Assembly: GCA_903892315.1 (NCBI GenBank)
Contig: CAITHY010000046.1
Location: 1 to 64,000 of the forward strand
Direction: 5' to 3'
DNA length: 64,000 nucleotides
Source: an uncultured beta proteobacterium
GTDB lineage: Bacteria; Pseudomonadota; Gammaproteobacteria; Burkholderiales; Burkholderiaceae
How positions within the stretch are numbered: the first letter of the stretch is position 1; the number at the start of each line of letters is the position of its first letter. The notes beneath the pieces were generated by a model. That model saw only the letters and a list, made by a program, of their open reading frames with translations. It did no database searches and was not told the origin of the DNA. Positions 25,921 through 35,225 of this stretch are shown here, piece by piece. The position numbers were made by a program, and so were the translations under genes.

Positions 25921-27532
25921 AGCTTTTGACCCTAGCATCTCCTAATAGACTATATGGGTGACTGTGCCATCTATCAAAGCACTGCTGCCAATACTCAAAG
26001 GTTTTCAAGTCATTGGGGGTTCCCCATGAGATGTAATGATCCACCTCAAAAATCTTGCAAGTCAAGCCAATGGCGATGGCGTCGTTGATGCAAGAGTCTA
26101 AGTAAAACTCCCCATTCACTTTTCCATCTCTCTGTTTTAGTGAGTAAATACATTTTCTGAGGATGTCTGCATTCCTGAAGGTAAATGTACCAATGACAAT
26201 GGGGTCGGTGGCCGGTGAATTTAGTGGCATCTTAACTGAAATATCTTGGATGGCGCCATTTTGGTTGGCCTTAATCCAGCCAAACATTTGTGGGTGACGC
26301 ACTGCATTAGCATGCTTTCGTGCGCCCCAAACTATGACGTCGATTTCTGGATTTTGTTGCATAGAGTTAAATGCCATACGGTCATATAAGGCGCCGCTAT
26401 CACAAGCCCCCACCGTAATAGGCTCACCATTATCTCCAACCCCTTTTAAAAGTGCATCCAAACCAATGAGGGTGGTAGAGGCCTGTCCATCAGTCACTTT
26501 TTCAATAATATGGAAAAGTGCATTGGGATAATTTTGTTTAATTTCTTTTTGAATGTCCTCTAAGCCGGGCATATCGCCTCTTAGGACAAACATTTGATTC
26601 TTGCTTGGAGGTAAATCATTGCTAGCTTGCAGCACCATCGGTTGGCCCGAGACCGGAATTAAGGGTTTGGTAACTTTATAGCCTTCATTGCTAAATCGCT
26701 GCCCAAGTCCGGCCATCGGAATGATGAGATTGCCGTAAGGGGCAGGTTTGGGGTCTGGCTTCAATAACTGGTCAAAAGTCTTGTGCCAGCCTTGATATTC
26801 AACCAAGTCATCAGGTGTTCCCCACTGCATGAAGTACTCAATTGGATAAACGGCGACAGACAGTTTTTTAGATAGCATCGATTGATAAGCGAGGCTGACG
26901 TAATACTCTCCATTGAGGTCAAGTTTATTATTAATAGTGTCATGAAAAGCATCCAACATCACTTGACCGCTCGAAAAATAATAAGTGCCACTAGAGGCAT
27001 ACTCATTCATTCGATTAGTTGTGTAGGGCTGCTTTTCTTGAATATCTTGAACCCAACCGTTTTCTTCTAACATATAGGCGTAATTAGTACTTCCCAAGCT
27101 ATGGGGATGAAACCCCTTATATGCTGGGATGGCGCCTTTGCATTGATTTTGACTTACTTTCTTCTTGAAATCTTCCCAGTCCCAATAACAAGCAAAATCA
27201 CAATAGTTCACAATAGTTTGCTTGTCGGGCGAAATTAAATCTCGCGCTTGTAATACCGCATGAATAGGACCTAATTTATGAGGCGCAATTCCAACAATTC
27301 TGCCCGTGGGACACAGTTGACTTAAGACTTGCGTTAGCTGGTATTCAGGTTGATCGAGATGCTCTTGATTGCAGATAAAAATGAAGTCAGTTTCTTTTGG
27401 AAACAGATTAATGACATGCGCGATGATGGGTTTTCCATCTACATCGATTAAGGGTTTCGGCAACTTATATCCTGCCTTACGAAATCGCTCGCCAAAGCCA
27501 GACATGGGAATGATGATTTGATAGTTTGACAT
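25919..27532 (-). CDS. tandem nucleotidyltransferase (two complete NTP-transferase domains)
   Basis: A 537-residue cytosolic protein made of two similar halves. Half one (1 to about 255) starts YQIIIPMSGFGERFRKAGYK followed by LPKPLIDVDGKP; half two (about 265-537) starts NLIIPMAGLGQRFSNEGYK followed by VTKPLIPVSGQP. Each keeps the G-x-G-x-R-F...K-P nucleotide site, an acidic site (NYCDFACYWDW; GACDSGALYD) and a closing QWGTPDDL/SWGTPNDL block. Each half should activate a sugar or polyol phosphate with an NTP. The gene follows an aldolase-like gene by 12 bases. Confidence 0.85.
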   Translation of the reverse strand: MSNYQIIIPMSGFGERFRKAGYKLPKPLIDVDGKPIIAHVINLFPKETDFIFICNQEHLDQPEYQLTQVLSQLCPTGRIVGIAPHKLGPIHAVLQARDLISPDKQTIVNYCDFACYWDWEDFKKKVSQNQCKGAIPAYKGFHPHSLGSTNYAYMLEENGWVQDIQEKQPYTTNRMNEYASSGTYYFSSGQVMLDAFHDTINNKLDLNGEYYVSLAYQSMLSKKLSVAVYPIEYFMQWGTPDDLVEYQGWHKTFDQLLKPDPKPAPYGNLIIPMAGLGQRFSNEGYKVTKPLIPVSGQPMVLQASNDLPPSKNQMFVLRGDMPGLEDIQKEIKQNYPNALFHIIEKVTDGQASTTLIGLDALLKGVGDNGEPITVGACDSGALYDRMAFNSMQQNPEIDVIVWGARKHANAVRHPQMFGWIKANQNGAIQDISVKMPLNSPATDPIVIGTFTFRNADILRKCIYSLKQRDGKVNGEFYLDSCINDAIAIGLTCKIFEVDHYISWGTPNDLKTFEYWQQCFDRWHSHPYSLLGDARVKS

Positions 27533-27544
27533 TTGATTGTTTGC

Positions 27545-28555
27545 TTAATTGATGGACTGCCGATATTTTTCAGCATCCCAATTAGTCAGTTCAGCGACCT
27601 GTTCGTCCGAAAGGTAGTTCAATGAGGATCCATCGCGGATTCGGGATAAAACCTCAGTATGACAAAGTAGCATGGCCTCAACCATCGTAGAAGCTGACTC
27701 GTGAATAAAGATCCCCATTTTCGGCATCACAACATAAGGAGCTTTGTTTGCTGGGCTTATTTGTTCGGGTCCATCAATGATGAAGGCACTTTTTCCCAGA
27801 AATACAGCTTGATCGGGATACAGCACATTGTTGTTTTGAGTGACAGATTCTAGGGACAGGGGGTCGCACGCCAGTTGGTGTATTTTGGGATTGCTTGGTA
27901 ATCGATATCCAAGTCGCGCCATTGAGACTGCTATCGTATTAAGCGGGATTAAGTTAACTGGATAGCTTCTTGCGGGTGATGACAGTGCATTAATGACTTC
28001 AAGGCTCAACTTTTGGGCTTGCTCGGGGGTGTCGGCACAAACTACTAAACCATGATTTTGCAAAACAAAGATTGAACAATTCCCGAATTTTGGATGGGCT
28101 GCAATAGCGTTAGCTAGATCTCGACCTGGCTTAACGTAAGGAGCAAGCGCCCAGTTAAAGCTTCCAAGATGTGAGTTAAAAATGTTTTCAGGATCTTTTT
28201 GAATTGCATGAGCCAGAATGTTGACTGGATGGGTATGCACTACGACTGCCTGATCAAACAGTAGATGAAGCGATGTTTCAATCGAGGCGCGCAATGTGCT
28301 CTTTTGATGCTTATCTTTTTGCCAGTCGAGTGGAAAATCATGCTTACCAGAACCCAGCCAAGCTTTACTCTTATCAAGTGCAAGCTCGAGGTATATATTC
28401 TCTTTTTGTGCGTTCTCTAGCCATTTCCCCGAGGCTTTGATCCAAATCGAATTGAGATCTGGATCCTTAAAAGATATGTTTCCACCACCCCCTTGGATAA
28501 TGAGGGGATCGGAGCCCAAAAAGCTTGATATTTGGTTAATTGAGGCGGGGACCAT
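27545..28555 (-). CDS. class II aldolase/adducin family protein
   Basis: A 336-residue protein with QGGGGNISFKDP near residue 20 (phosphate-binding loop of the fuculose/ribulose-phosphate aldolase-epimerase fold), metal ligands in VVVHTHPVNILAH and the third ligand in LQNHGLVV. It is longer than the classical 210-230 residue enzymes: a C-terminal region from about residue 235 contains VFLGKSAFIIDGP and looks like the longer rhamnulose-like or short-chain-fused forms. It may make or split a phosphorylated sugar used by the next gene's nucleotidyltransferase. It is divergent from 28640. Confidence 0.8.
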   Translation of the reverse strand: MVPASINQISSFLGSDPLIIQGGGGNISFKDPDLNSIWIKASGKWLENAQKENIYLELALDKSKAWLGSGKHDFPLDWQKDKHQKSTLRASIETSLHLLFDQAVVVHTHPVNILAHAIQKDPENIFNSHLGSFNWALAPYVKPGRDLANAIAAHPKFGNCSIFVLQNHGLVVCADTPEQAQKLSLEVINALSSPARSYPVNLIPLNTIAVSMARLGYRLPSNPKIHQLACDPLSLESVTQNNNVLYPDQAVFLGKSAFIIDGPEQISPANKAPYVVMPKMGIFIHESASTMVEAMLLCHTEVLSRIRDGSSLNYLSDEQVAELTNWDAEKYRQSIN

Positions 28556-28639
28556 AAAATAGGAGGATCCAGTTGCAAAGGGGGCTTAATATCCTTTGAT
28601 TTTAATTGATTTATTCTTATTTATTGAGATTACGATTTG

Positions 28640-29647
28640 ATGAGTTTTTTAGACAAGTCTAATGAAGTTCATGACCGGCGTATTTTGGTAACTGGTGCAT
28701 CAGGCTTTGTGGGCTCAAGACTCATTACTTCCTGCAATCAGCGATCTGGGGATATGCAATTTCGAGCCGTCGTTAGAAAACCGTTTCTAGGTTTAAGCTC
28801 CAATACTGAACAAATCCTGATCTCGAATATCGATCAAAATACCGATTGGTCCATTGCCCTCAAGGATATTGATGTTGTGGTGCATTTAGCTGCCAGAGTG
28901 CATATGATTCAAGATGATGTCGACGATCCTCTTCGAGAGTATCGTCATGCAAACGTAGCTTCTACCTTGAATTTGGCCGATCAGGCAGCTAAAGCGGGTG
29001 TTAAGCGTTTTATTTTCCTCAGCTCCATTAAGGCGAATGGAGAGAAAACAGAGCCAGGCCATCCCTTTTCCGAAGAATCCCAATCACATCCTGAAGATCC
29101 CTATGGCATCAGCAAGTTAGAGGCTGAAGAGGGTATACGAGCGATTTGTAGGCAAACGGGTATGGAATTTGTTTTTATTCGTCCACCCCTTATTTATGGC
29201 CCTGGAGTTAAGGCCAATTATCTGAAATTAATGCAATTGGTTCAAAAGCGTTTGCCCTTACCCTTAGGGAGCATCTTCAATAAACGTAGCATGTTGGCTT
29301 TGGATAATTTGGTTGATTTCATTCTGCTGGCAGCAAAACATTCACTTGCTGCTAATGAATTATTTTTATTGTCAGATAAGAAGAGTCTATCTACAACACA
29401 ATTAGTCAAACAAATGGAGCTATCGATGGGGTTTGCATCCTCGCGCCTCATCCCAATACCAGCAATATTTCTGCGTATGATTGGTAAGTGCTTTGGTCAA
29501 ACTGCTGCAGTAGGGCGCCTAACAGACTCTCTGGAGATAAATAGTCAAAAGGCTCAATCCTTATTGGGATGGGAGCCCCCGCTCAATGTAGAGTCAGGTA
29601 TACAAATGACGGTCAATGATTTTCTATTGATGCAAAAGGCGGATTAG
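28640..29647 (+). CDS. NAD-dependent sugar epimerase/reductase (WbpV-like)
   Basis: 335 residues from the ATG at 28640; a TTG three bases upstream is discarded. This is an extended short-chain dehydrogenase with ILVTGASGFVGSRL (cofactor site, G19-x-x-G-x-x-G25), DVVVHLAARVH, FLSSIKANGE and the catalytic YGISK. IYGPGVKANYLKLMQLVQK and RLPLPLGSI resemble WbpV/WbpK-type proteins that reduce the 4-keto sugar made by WbpM. It is directly followed by a phosphoglycosyl transferase and a WbpM-like dehydratase, the usual QuiNAc/FucNAc module. A paralogue lies at 35226. Confidence 0.85.
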   Translation: MSFLDKSNEVHDRRILVTGASGFVGSRLITSCNQRSGDMQFRAVVRKPFLGLSSNTEQILISNIDQNTDWSIALKDIDVVVHLAARVHMIQDDVDDPLREYRHANVASTLNLADQAAKAGVKRFIFLSSIKANGEKTEPGHPFSEESQSHPEDPYGISKLEAEEGIRAICRQTGMEFVFIRPPLIYGPGVKANYLKLMQLVQKRLPLPLGSIFNKRSMLALDNLVDFILLAAKHSLAANELFLLSDKKSLSTTQLVKQMELSMGFASSRLIPIPAIFLRMIGKCFGQTAAVGRLTDSLEINSQKAQSLLGWEPPLNVESGIQMTVNDFLLMQKAD

Positions 29648-30211
29648 TTGATTAAACGTATTTTTGATTTCTTATTGGCTTGCCTCTTGGGTTTGCTCCT
29701 GATAGTTCCTTTGATTCTGGTTGCCTTAGCAGTAAAGCTAAGCTCAAAGGGTCCAATCATTTTTTGGTCTCAACGGGTAGGTAAAAATAACCAACTATTT
29801 TGGATGCCCAAATTTCGAACTATGCGAATTGATACGCCTAACGTGGCAACGCATTTATTAAGTGGCGCCAATCAATACCTCACTCCTATTGGTGGGTATT
29901 TACGTAAATCCAGTTTAGATGAGCTACCCCAGTTATGGTCGGTCATTGCGGGAAAAATGAGTTTTGTTGGCCCAAGACCAGCACTCTTTAATCAGGTCGA
30001 CTTAATTGATATGAGATCCGCACTAGGGGTAGAGCGCTTAATCCCAGGAATTACTGGTTGGGCGCAGATTAATGGTCGGGATGAGTTAGATTTAACCGAC
30101 AAGGTCCGCTTTGACCATGAATACCTTCTTAAGCAATCATTTAGGCTGGATATCCAGATTCTTTGGATGACTGGCGTTAAAGTTTTTAAGCGCGAAGGCG
30201 TTTCTCACTAG
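29648..30211 (+). CDS. initiating phosphoglycosyl transferase (bacterial sugar transferase, short WbpL-position/PglC-type)
   Basis: A 187-residue monotopic membrane enzyme with a TTG start placed directly after the upstream stop. It has an N-terminal re-entrant hydrophobic segment (RIFDFLLACLLGLLLIVPL), KGPIIFWSQRVG, MPKFRTM, the catalytic pair in SSLDELPQLW, and FVGPRPAL and PGITGWAQINGRD. It transfers a sugar-1-phosphate, probably QuiNAc, FucNAc or a bacillosamine-like sugar, to undecaprenyl phosphate. This is the step that starts repeat-unit assembly, so the gene anchors one complete polysaccharide pathway in the window. Confidence 0.92.
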   Translation: MIKRIFDFLLACLLGLLLIVPLILVALAVKLSSKGPIIFWSQRVGKNNQLFWMPKFRTMRIDTPNVATHLLSGANQYLTPIGGYLRKSSLDELPQLWSVIAGKMSFVGPRPALFNQVDLIDMRSALGVERLIPGITGWAQINGRDELDLTDKVRFDHEYLLKQSFRLDIQILWMTGVKVFKREGVSH

Positions 30212-30212
30212 A

Positions 30213-32111
30213 ATGTGGGTAATCCCGAAATTTATGAAAAATAACATTCTGAATCTACCGCGTTGGTTAAAGCAGCTAGTTGTGATGCTGGCGGATGTTT
30301 TCTGTGTTCTGTTAGCAACTTGGCTGGCTTACTCCTTGCGTCTAGAAGAGTGGCACGGTTTTATTCCCCAGCAAAAATTTGCCTATCTAGCGGCAGTTTT
30401 ATTGGCTATACCAGTCTTTATTAAATTTGGTGTTTATAAGACGGTCTTGCGTTTTGCAGGTGCGCATAGCATTGTCATGATGGGTAAAGCTATTGCGATC
30501 TATGGAGTTTTGTACTTCACGGCTATTTTTATGTTGGCCTCACCTTATGTATATCGCAGTATCGGACTTGTTCAGCCAATCATATTATTTATATTGATGG
30601 CGGGCTGTAGGGTGCTTGCAAGCATTGGCTTTGGTTTTAGGGCCTATGGGAAAAATGGACGCCCAGTGTTAGGGACTTTGCTTATTTATGGTGCCGGCCA
30701 CTCAGGTATGCAAATTGCCACCGCACTTCGTCAGTCTGGGCAATATTTTTTAGCGGGCTATATTGACGATAGCCCTGAATATCGGGGGAGCACAATTAAT
30801 GGCTTGACAGTGTATTCACCAGGTGAAATTGCAAGGTTAATAGACACCCACGGCGTAACGGATATTTTGTTAGCCATGCCATCCATTGGCCGCGCTAGAC
30901 GAAATCGAATTTTGCAAAGTTTGCGTGATTTCCATATTCATGTTAGATCTCTTCCGGATTTAATTGACTTGGCCCAAGGCAGGGTGACGGTTCTGGATAT
31001 TAAGGAGCTAGAGCCCGATGATCTTCTAGGGCGGGAATCGGTTGAGCCTGATGCGAAATTAATTGCTAAAAATATATTGAACAAAGTGGTTCTGGTAAGT
31101 GGCGCTGGGGGTAGCATTGGATCTGAATTGTGTAGGCAAATTCTAAGGGCTCAACCACGGAAGCTCTTGCTGTTAGACCACAGTGAGTTTAATTTATACG
31201 CTATTGAGTCTGAGCTAAATACCGCAATCCAGGTTACAGGCAGTGACCCATCTGAAAAAATTATCCCCATTCTAGGTAGCGTGAAGGATACAGGGAGGCT
31301 GGAAGAAATTTTTTCTCGCTGGAAAATTGATACTGTGTACCACGCAGCCGCATACAAGCATGTCCCTCTTGTAGAGTGCAATCCTTTTGAGGGCCTCCAA
31401 AATAATGTCATTGGTACATTTAATCTCGCAACCATCTCGCAAGCGCATGGGGTTTCCAATTTTGTATTAATTAGCACAGATAAGGCGGTTCGCCCAACCA
31501 ATGTTATGGGGGCAAGTAAACGCTTTGCTGAACTCATTCTTCAGGCTCTAGCCGATGTAAATAAGGATGACGGCACTTGTTTTTCCATGGTTCGCTTTGG
31601 CAATGTCTTAGGCTCCAGTGGATCCGTAGTCCCGCTATTTCGTGAGCAGATTAAGGTAGGCGGCCCTATTACCTTGACTCATGCGGAGGTCACAAGATAT
31701 TTCATGACCATTCCTGAGGCTGCCCAATTGGTTATTCAGGCTGGTGCCATGGCTCATGGTGGCGAAGTCTTTGTGTTGGATATGGGTGAGCCCGTCAAGA
31801 TCTTTGATCTAGCCAGGCGCATGATTCAACTTTCAGGCTTATCTGTTCGGGATGAGCAGAATCCTCATGGTGATGTTGAGATTGTAGTAACAGGGCTACG
31901 CCCAGGAGAAAAGCTGTATGAGGAGCTATTGATTGGAGAGAATCCAACCTCAACCTCGCATCCTAGGATTATGATGGCTAGAGAGGAATACTTGGGCCTA
32001 GAAGATATAACTCAGGAGATTGAGTTATTAAGAATCGCTGTTGAAAAAACCAATTTTGATGACGTAGTATCGCAACTCAAAAAGTTAGTTCATGGATACC
32101 AGCCATCCTAA
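30213..32111 (+). CDS. membrane UDP-GlcNAc 4,6-dehydratase, WbpM/CapD family
   Basis: A 632-residue protein. Four membrane helices (residues 15-125) are followed by a Rossmann domain (GTLLIYGAGHSGMQIATAL) and the dehydratase domain with LVSGAGGSIGSELCRQI, HAAAYKHVPLVE and the active region STDKAVRPTNVMGASKR. It converts UDP-GlcNAc to the 4-keto-6-deoxy intermediate at the inner membrane. Length and architecture match WbpM. It is the third gene of the reductase-transferase-dehydratase set. The two reductases at 28640 and 35226 would use its product. Confidence 0.93.
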   Translation: MWVIPKFMKNNILNLPRWLKQLVVMLADVFCVLLATWLAYSLRLEEWHGFIPQQKFAYLAAVLLAIPVFIKFGVYKTVLRFAGAHSIVMMGKAIAIYGVLYFTAIFMLASPYVYRSIGLVQPIILFILMAGCRVLASIGFGFRAYGKNGRPVLGTLLIYGAGHSGMQIATALRQSGQYFLAGYIDDSPEYRGSTINGLTVYSPGEIARLIDTHGVTDILLAMPSIGRARRNRILQSLRDFHIHVRSLPDLIDLAQGRVTVLDIKELEPDDLLGRESVEPDAKLIAKNILNKVVLVSGAGGSIGSELCRQILRAQPRKLLLLDHSEFNLYAIESELNTAIQVTGSDPSEKIIPILGSVKDTGRLEEIFSRWKIDTVYHAAAYKHVPLVECNPFEGLQNNVIGTFNLATISQAHGVSNFVLISTDKAVRPTNVMGASKRFAELILQALADVNKDDGTCFSMVRFGNVLGSSGSVVPLFREQIKVGGPITLTHAEVTRYFMTIPEAAQLVIQAGAMAHGGEVFVLDMGEPVKIFDLARRMIQLSGLSVRDEQNPHGDVEIVVTGLRPGEKLYEELLIGENPTSTSHPRIMMAREEYLGLEDITQEIELLRIAVEKTNFDDVVSQLKKLVHGYQPS

Positions 32112-32117
32112 GACTTG

Positions 32118-34151
32118 TTACTTAAACTCGATTGATTCAAGGCCAATACCAATTTTCCGGACGTCCTGATTAATTCCTAGATCAATTGGTTTTTCGGCAT
32201 TAGGAATTTTGATGATTAGATCTAAGTTGACCTCATCTTTCGGAATCTCAATGAGTAATTTATTGCCAAGAGCTTGGTCAATATTTGCGCTCTTCAAAAG
32301 TTTTCCCTTGCTCCAAATTTCAACATGTTGGCTGGGAAGCTTTGGATTCACTAATGCGCGAATCAATAGTTTCACTTCAGATGGCCTTACGTTTGATAGT
32401 GGTAGCGTTAAATGAGACACATTGCCATCTGACCATGCACCCCAATCTTCCGGATCTTGCCAGCCCGAAGTGAGGTAACTGATGCCCTTCTGATGTTTTG
32501 AAAAAAACAATATATCGCCAGATGTTAATTTTGGCAGCTCGGGATGGTCACGTTTTTTAAAGATGGATAGAACAGGCCGATCATCAATCACTATCTCATC
32601 ATAGAGTTCATAGCGAAAATTATTCTTGTAGCTATCCGTGTTATTGCCTTCATTGCCTAATTGACTTGTAATAATGAATGTGCTCATACTTTTTGTTTCT
32701 GGTATCTGAATGCGAGACAACTGTTCCGGCGAGAGTATTTTTAAGTTCTGAATGAGCGGCAGTTGCCAGCCTCCTGGCCATTGATAACCCAGACCTGGCC
32801 ATATAAGCAATGAGGCGCTAGAGTAATCTGCCAGAATTTTTTCTAACGCTTTTTTATTTGAAAGGCCCCAATAGTCAACTTCAAATTTTCTATTCCAGTC
32901 ACCAGCAAATCGATTGAAGTAGATATTTTGTAGGGGGTGAAAGCGAATCATCCAATATCCAGTATGGATACATCCGAGCGTAACTATGATAACCAATAAG
33001 GTACGAATGTATGCACTTTTAGATAGATTCCATAAGTAAACCAGTCCACCTATTGAGATTAGGATGAATGCTGGGTAAACAAAATAGAGGTGTCTCCATC
33101 CGTTATATAGTAACGAGTGCAAAAGAATGACAGCAACTATTGGCCCACTAAAGAATGCTAAAAATACAAGATCTTGAAGCTCATTATTATTGCCCCAAAT
33201 TTTATAATTATTTTTTAAGAGTGCAATCATAGTTGACGCAAATCCAAAAATAAAAAGGATTAGGTAAATAATGGGTGTTGTAATTCCTATCCAGGTCGGA
33301 AGGTAGTACCAGGGAAGTTGGGCCGCTCTTACTGACTCCCCCATAAATACCAAATAAGGGTTGTGTCTAAACTTCGCCATATTCCCAAAGGCTTGCAGGA
33401 AGTTATCAAGAGGAGCATCCCATAAAAATGGCCAAAATACTATAGTGAACAAAGTGCAAGCCCCGAGAAAGAGGCTCATATAAGCAATCATTCTTTGTGG
33501 AGCAATTTGCCTTTTGCTGGCTTGAATAGTCATTATTCCAGCAGTAAGTGCTGGAATAATGACTGCCATAATTCTTGCGTCAATAGCAATGCCGCATGCC
33601 AGCCCATGAATAATTGCAGTTTTCCAGCTTGGCTTTATTAAAAAGCTTAAAGCAGTATTCATGGCGATTGCAAAGACCGAAAGAAATACCAAGTCTTTAC
33701 TGTTATAAAACGCATCTGCAAATATTCTAGGACTCAGAATAAGAAAAGTCGCAGCTAGTAACCCAACGCGCCAGTCATTAAATCTTCGCTGAGCCATTCG
33801 ATAAACTGCTAATACTCCTGCAAAGAAAAACAAGAATGTCAGGAAATGCCTTGCAAGGTAAATGTCACGCTCTTGCTTTAAATCAAATACCTGCTCCATA
33901 AATGCAGCGGGGAGTTCAAATATTACCCCATAGTCACGATCTGTTATTTGGTCTAGTTTTTTTGGAAACTCTGCTAAAGACTCATTATTAATGATGGCTT
34001 GGTAATTGAATTTGTGGGCGACATGATTAAGGTTTGTAACGCCTATTAATCTTTGGGCTGGCTCATCAAAAGAGACTCCATAATCTTTGTATGCAAATAG
34101 GCCAAGAGCTAAGAGGCTTAGGAAGAAAATAGCGCTAAAAATTTTGCCCAT
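32118..34151 (-). CDS. GT-C (ArnT/PMT-like) membrane protein with C-terminal beta domain
   Basis: A 677-residue protein. The first periplasmic loop has GVSFDEPAQRL, the acidic Asp-Glu site of PMT/ArnT-type GT-C enzymes, and about eleven helices run to residue 410. A periplasmic tail follows, and residues 559-677 (DWGAWSDGNVS to RKIGIGLESIEFK) are the module also seen at 13371 and 24327. It is a single gene on its strand, divergent from the GtrB-like gene at 34269, which might supply its lipid-linked donor. The transferred sugar is unknown. Confidence 0.7.
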   Translation of the reverse strand: MGKIFSAIFFLSLLALGLFAYKDYGVSFDEPAQRLIGVTNLNHVAHKFNYQAIINNESLAEFPKKLDQITDRDYGVIFELPAAFMEQVFDLKQERDIYLARHFLTFLFFFAGVLAVYRMAQRRFNDWRVGLLAATFLILSPRIFADAFYNSKDLVFLSVFAIAMNTALSFLIKPSWKTAIIHGLACGIAIDARIMAVIIPALTAGIMTIQASKRQIAPQRMIAYMSLFLGACTLFTIVFWPFLWDAPLDNFLQAFGNMAKFRHNPYLVFMGESVRAAQLPWYYLPTWIGITTPIIYLILFIFGFASTMIALLKNNYKIWGNNNELQDLVFLAFFSGPIVAVILLHSLLYNGWRHLYFVYPAFILISIGGLVYLWNLSKSAYIRTLLVIIVTLGCIHTGYWMIRFHPLQNIYFNRFAGDWNRKFEVDYWGLSNKKALEKILADYSSASLLIWPGLGYQWPGGWQLPLIQNLKILSPEQLSRIQIPETKSMSTFIITSQLGNEGNNTDSYKNNFRYELYDEIVIDDRPVLSIFKKRDHPELPKLTSGDILFFSKHQKGISYLTSGWQDPEDWGAWSDGNVSHLTLPLSNVRPSEVKLLIRALVNPKLPSQHVEIWSKGKLLKSANIDQALGNKLLIEIPKDEVNLDLIIKIPNAEKPIDLGINQDVRKIGIGLESIEFK

Positions 34152-34214
34152 ATGGCTTTATATTGGTTGAATCATTCTAGGAGTCGGAAGCTTTATAAAT
34201 ATTAGTATATATGG

Positions 34215-34247
34215 CGATATTGGTAAATATCGTCAATAATGACGATA
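34215..34247 (+). promoter_or_regulatory. overlapping inverted repeats upstream of a GtrB-like gene
   Basis: CGATATT-ggta-AATATCG (34215-34232) and TATCGTC-aataat-GACGATA (34228-34247) share bases 34228-34232, so only one can pair at a time. They lie 22 bases before the ATG at 34269, in an AT-rich divergent intergenic region. An operator with three half-sites or a two-state leader are both possible. Confidence 0.4.
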
Positions 34248-34268
34248 CCTTAATTTACTCGCCTAAAA

Positions 34269-35222
34269 ATGAACCCACCGAAGAAGATTTCGATTGTTGC
34301 CCCATTTTTTAATGAAGATATGGCGGTTGAGCATTTTTATCGGGCCATTAAGGATGTCTTTAATTCTCTCCCAAATTACACATTGGAATTGGTTTGTGTC
34401 GACGACGGCAGTACCGATGGGACATTAAGTCAGTTGGTTTTTTTGGCCCGTCAGGACCCCTGTCTTCAGGTAATTGAATTTTCGCGTAACTTTGGCAAAG
34501 AGGCGGCTTTGTCAGCAGGTATAGATTTTGCGTCCGGTGATGCAATCATCCCGATTGATGTTGATTTGCAAGACCCGCCAGAATTGATTAATCAAATGAT
34601 TGCCCTCTGGGATCAAGGCGCAGAGGTAGTATTGGCAAGGCGAGTTGATCGGTCTTCTGATGCTGCACTAAAGAGAGTAACCGCCTCGCTTTTTTATTGT
34701 TTTCATAATCTTGTATCTTCTGAAGTTCAGCTTCCAGAAAACGTAGGTGATTTTCGTTTGATGGATCGAATGGTTGTTGATGCTCTAAAGAGGTTGCCCG
34801 AGCGAAGGCGTTTTATGAAGGGCCTGTTTGCATGGGTTGGATTCAAAACGGTATCAATTGATTATGTTCGGGCTCCCCGGGAGTTGGGTTGCTCCAAATT
34901 TTCCGGGTGGAAGTTGTGGAACCTTGCACTGGAGGGTGTAACGAGTTTTAGCTTGATTCCACTCAAGGTTTGGACGTATATTGGTGTGCTTGGCGCCATT
35001 TTTGCCTTCTTTTATGCCATCTTTGTCATTATCAAAACACTCATTTTTGGAATTGATTTGCCTGGATATGCCTCCTTGCTCGTAGTGATCTTGTTTTTTG
35101 GCAGTCTTCAGTTAATTAGCCTGGGGATCATCGGGGAATATATAGGCCGAATTTATTTTGAGTCTAAGGGGCGCCCTTTGTATATCGTTCGAAATCGAAT
35201 TGGCGGATCAAAACCAGATTGA
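34269..35222 (+). CDS. GtrB/ArnC-like polyprenyl-phosphate glycosyltransferase
   Basis: A 317-residue family 2 transferase with ISIVAPFFNEDMAVEHFYRA, CVDDGSTDGT, FSRNFGKEAALSAGID and PIDVDLQDPPELI, plus two C-terminal membrane helices (around residues 235-295). This is the pattern of GtrB, YfdH and ArnC, which make undecaprenyl-phosphate sugars for periplasmic transfer. It is followed four bases later by a sugar reductase gene. A paralogue in opposite orientation lies at 36191. Confidence 0.92.
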   Translation: MNPPKKISIVAPFFNEDMAVEHFYRAIKDVFNSLPNYTLELVCVDDGSTDGTLSQLVFLARQDPCLQVIEFSRNFGKEAALSAGIDFASGDAIIPIDVDLQDPPELINQMIALWDQGAEVVLARRVDRSSDAALKRVTASLFYCFHNLVSSEVQLPENVGDFRLMDRMVVDALKRLPERRRFMKGLFAWVGFKTVSIDYVRAPRELGCSKFSGWKLWNLALEGVTSFSLIPLKVWTYIGVLGAIFAFFYAIFVIIKTLIFGIDLPGYASLLVVILFFGSLQLISLGIIGEYIGRIYFESKGRPLYIVRNRIGGSKPD

Positions 35223-35225
35223 TTT

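Noticed and set aside
31151..31537. A 128-codon open frame antisense to the WbpM-like gene.
   Set aside because: The opposite strand is a highly conserved dehydratase domain; the antisense frame is a codon-usage artefact.
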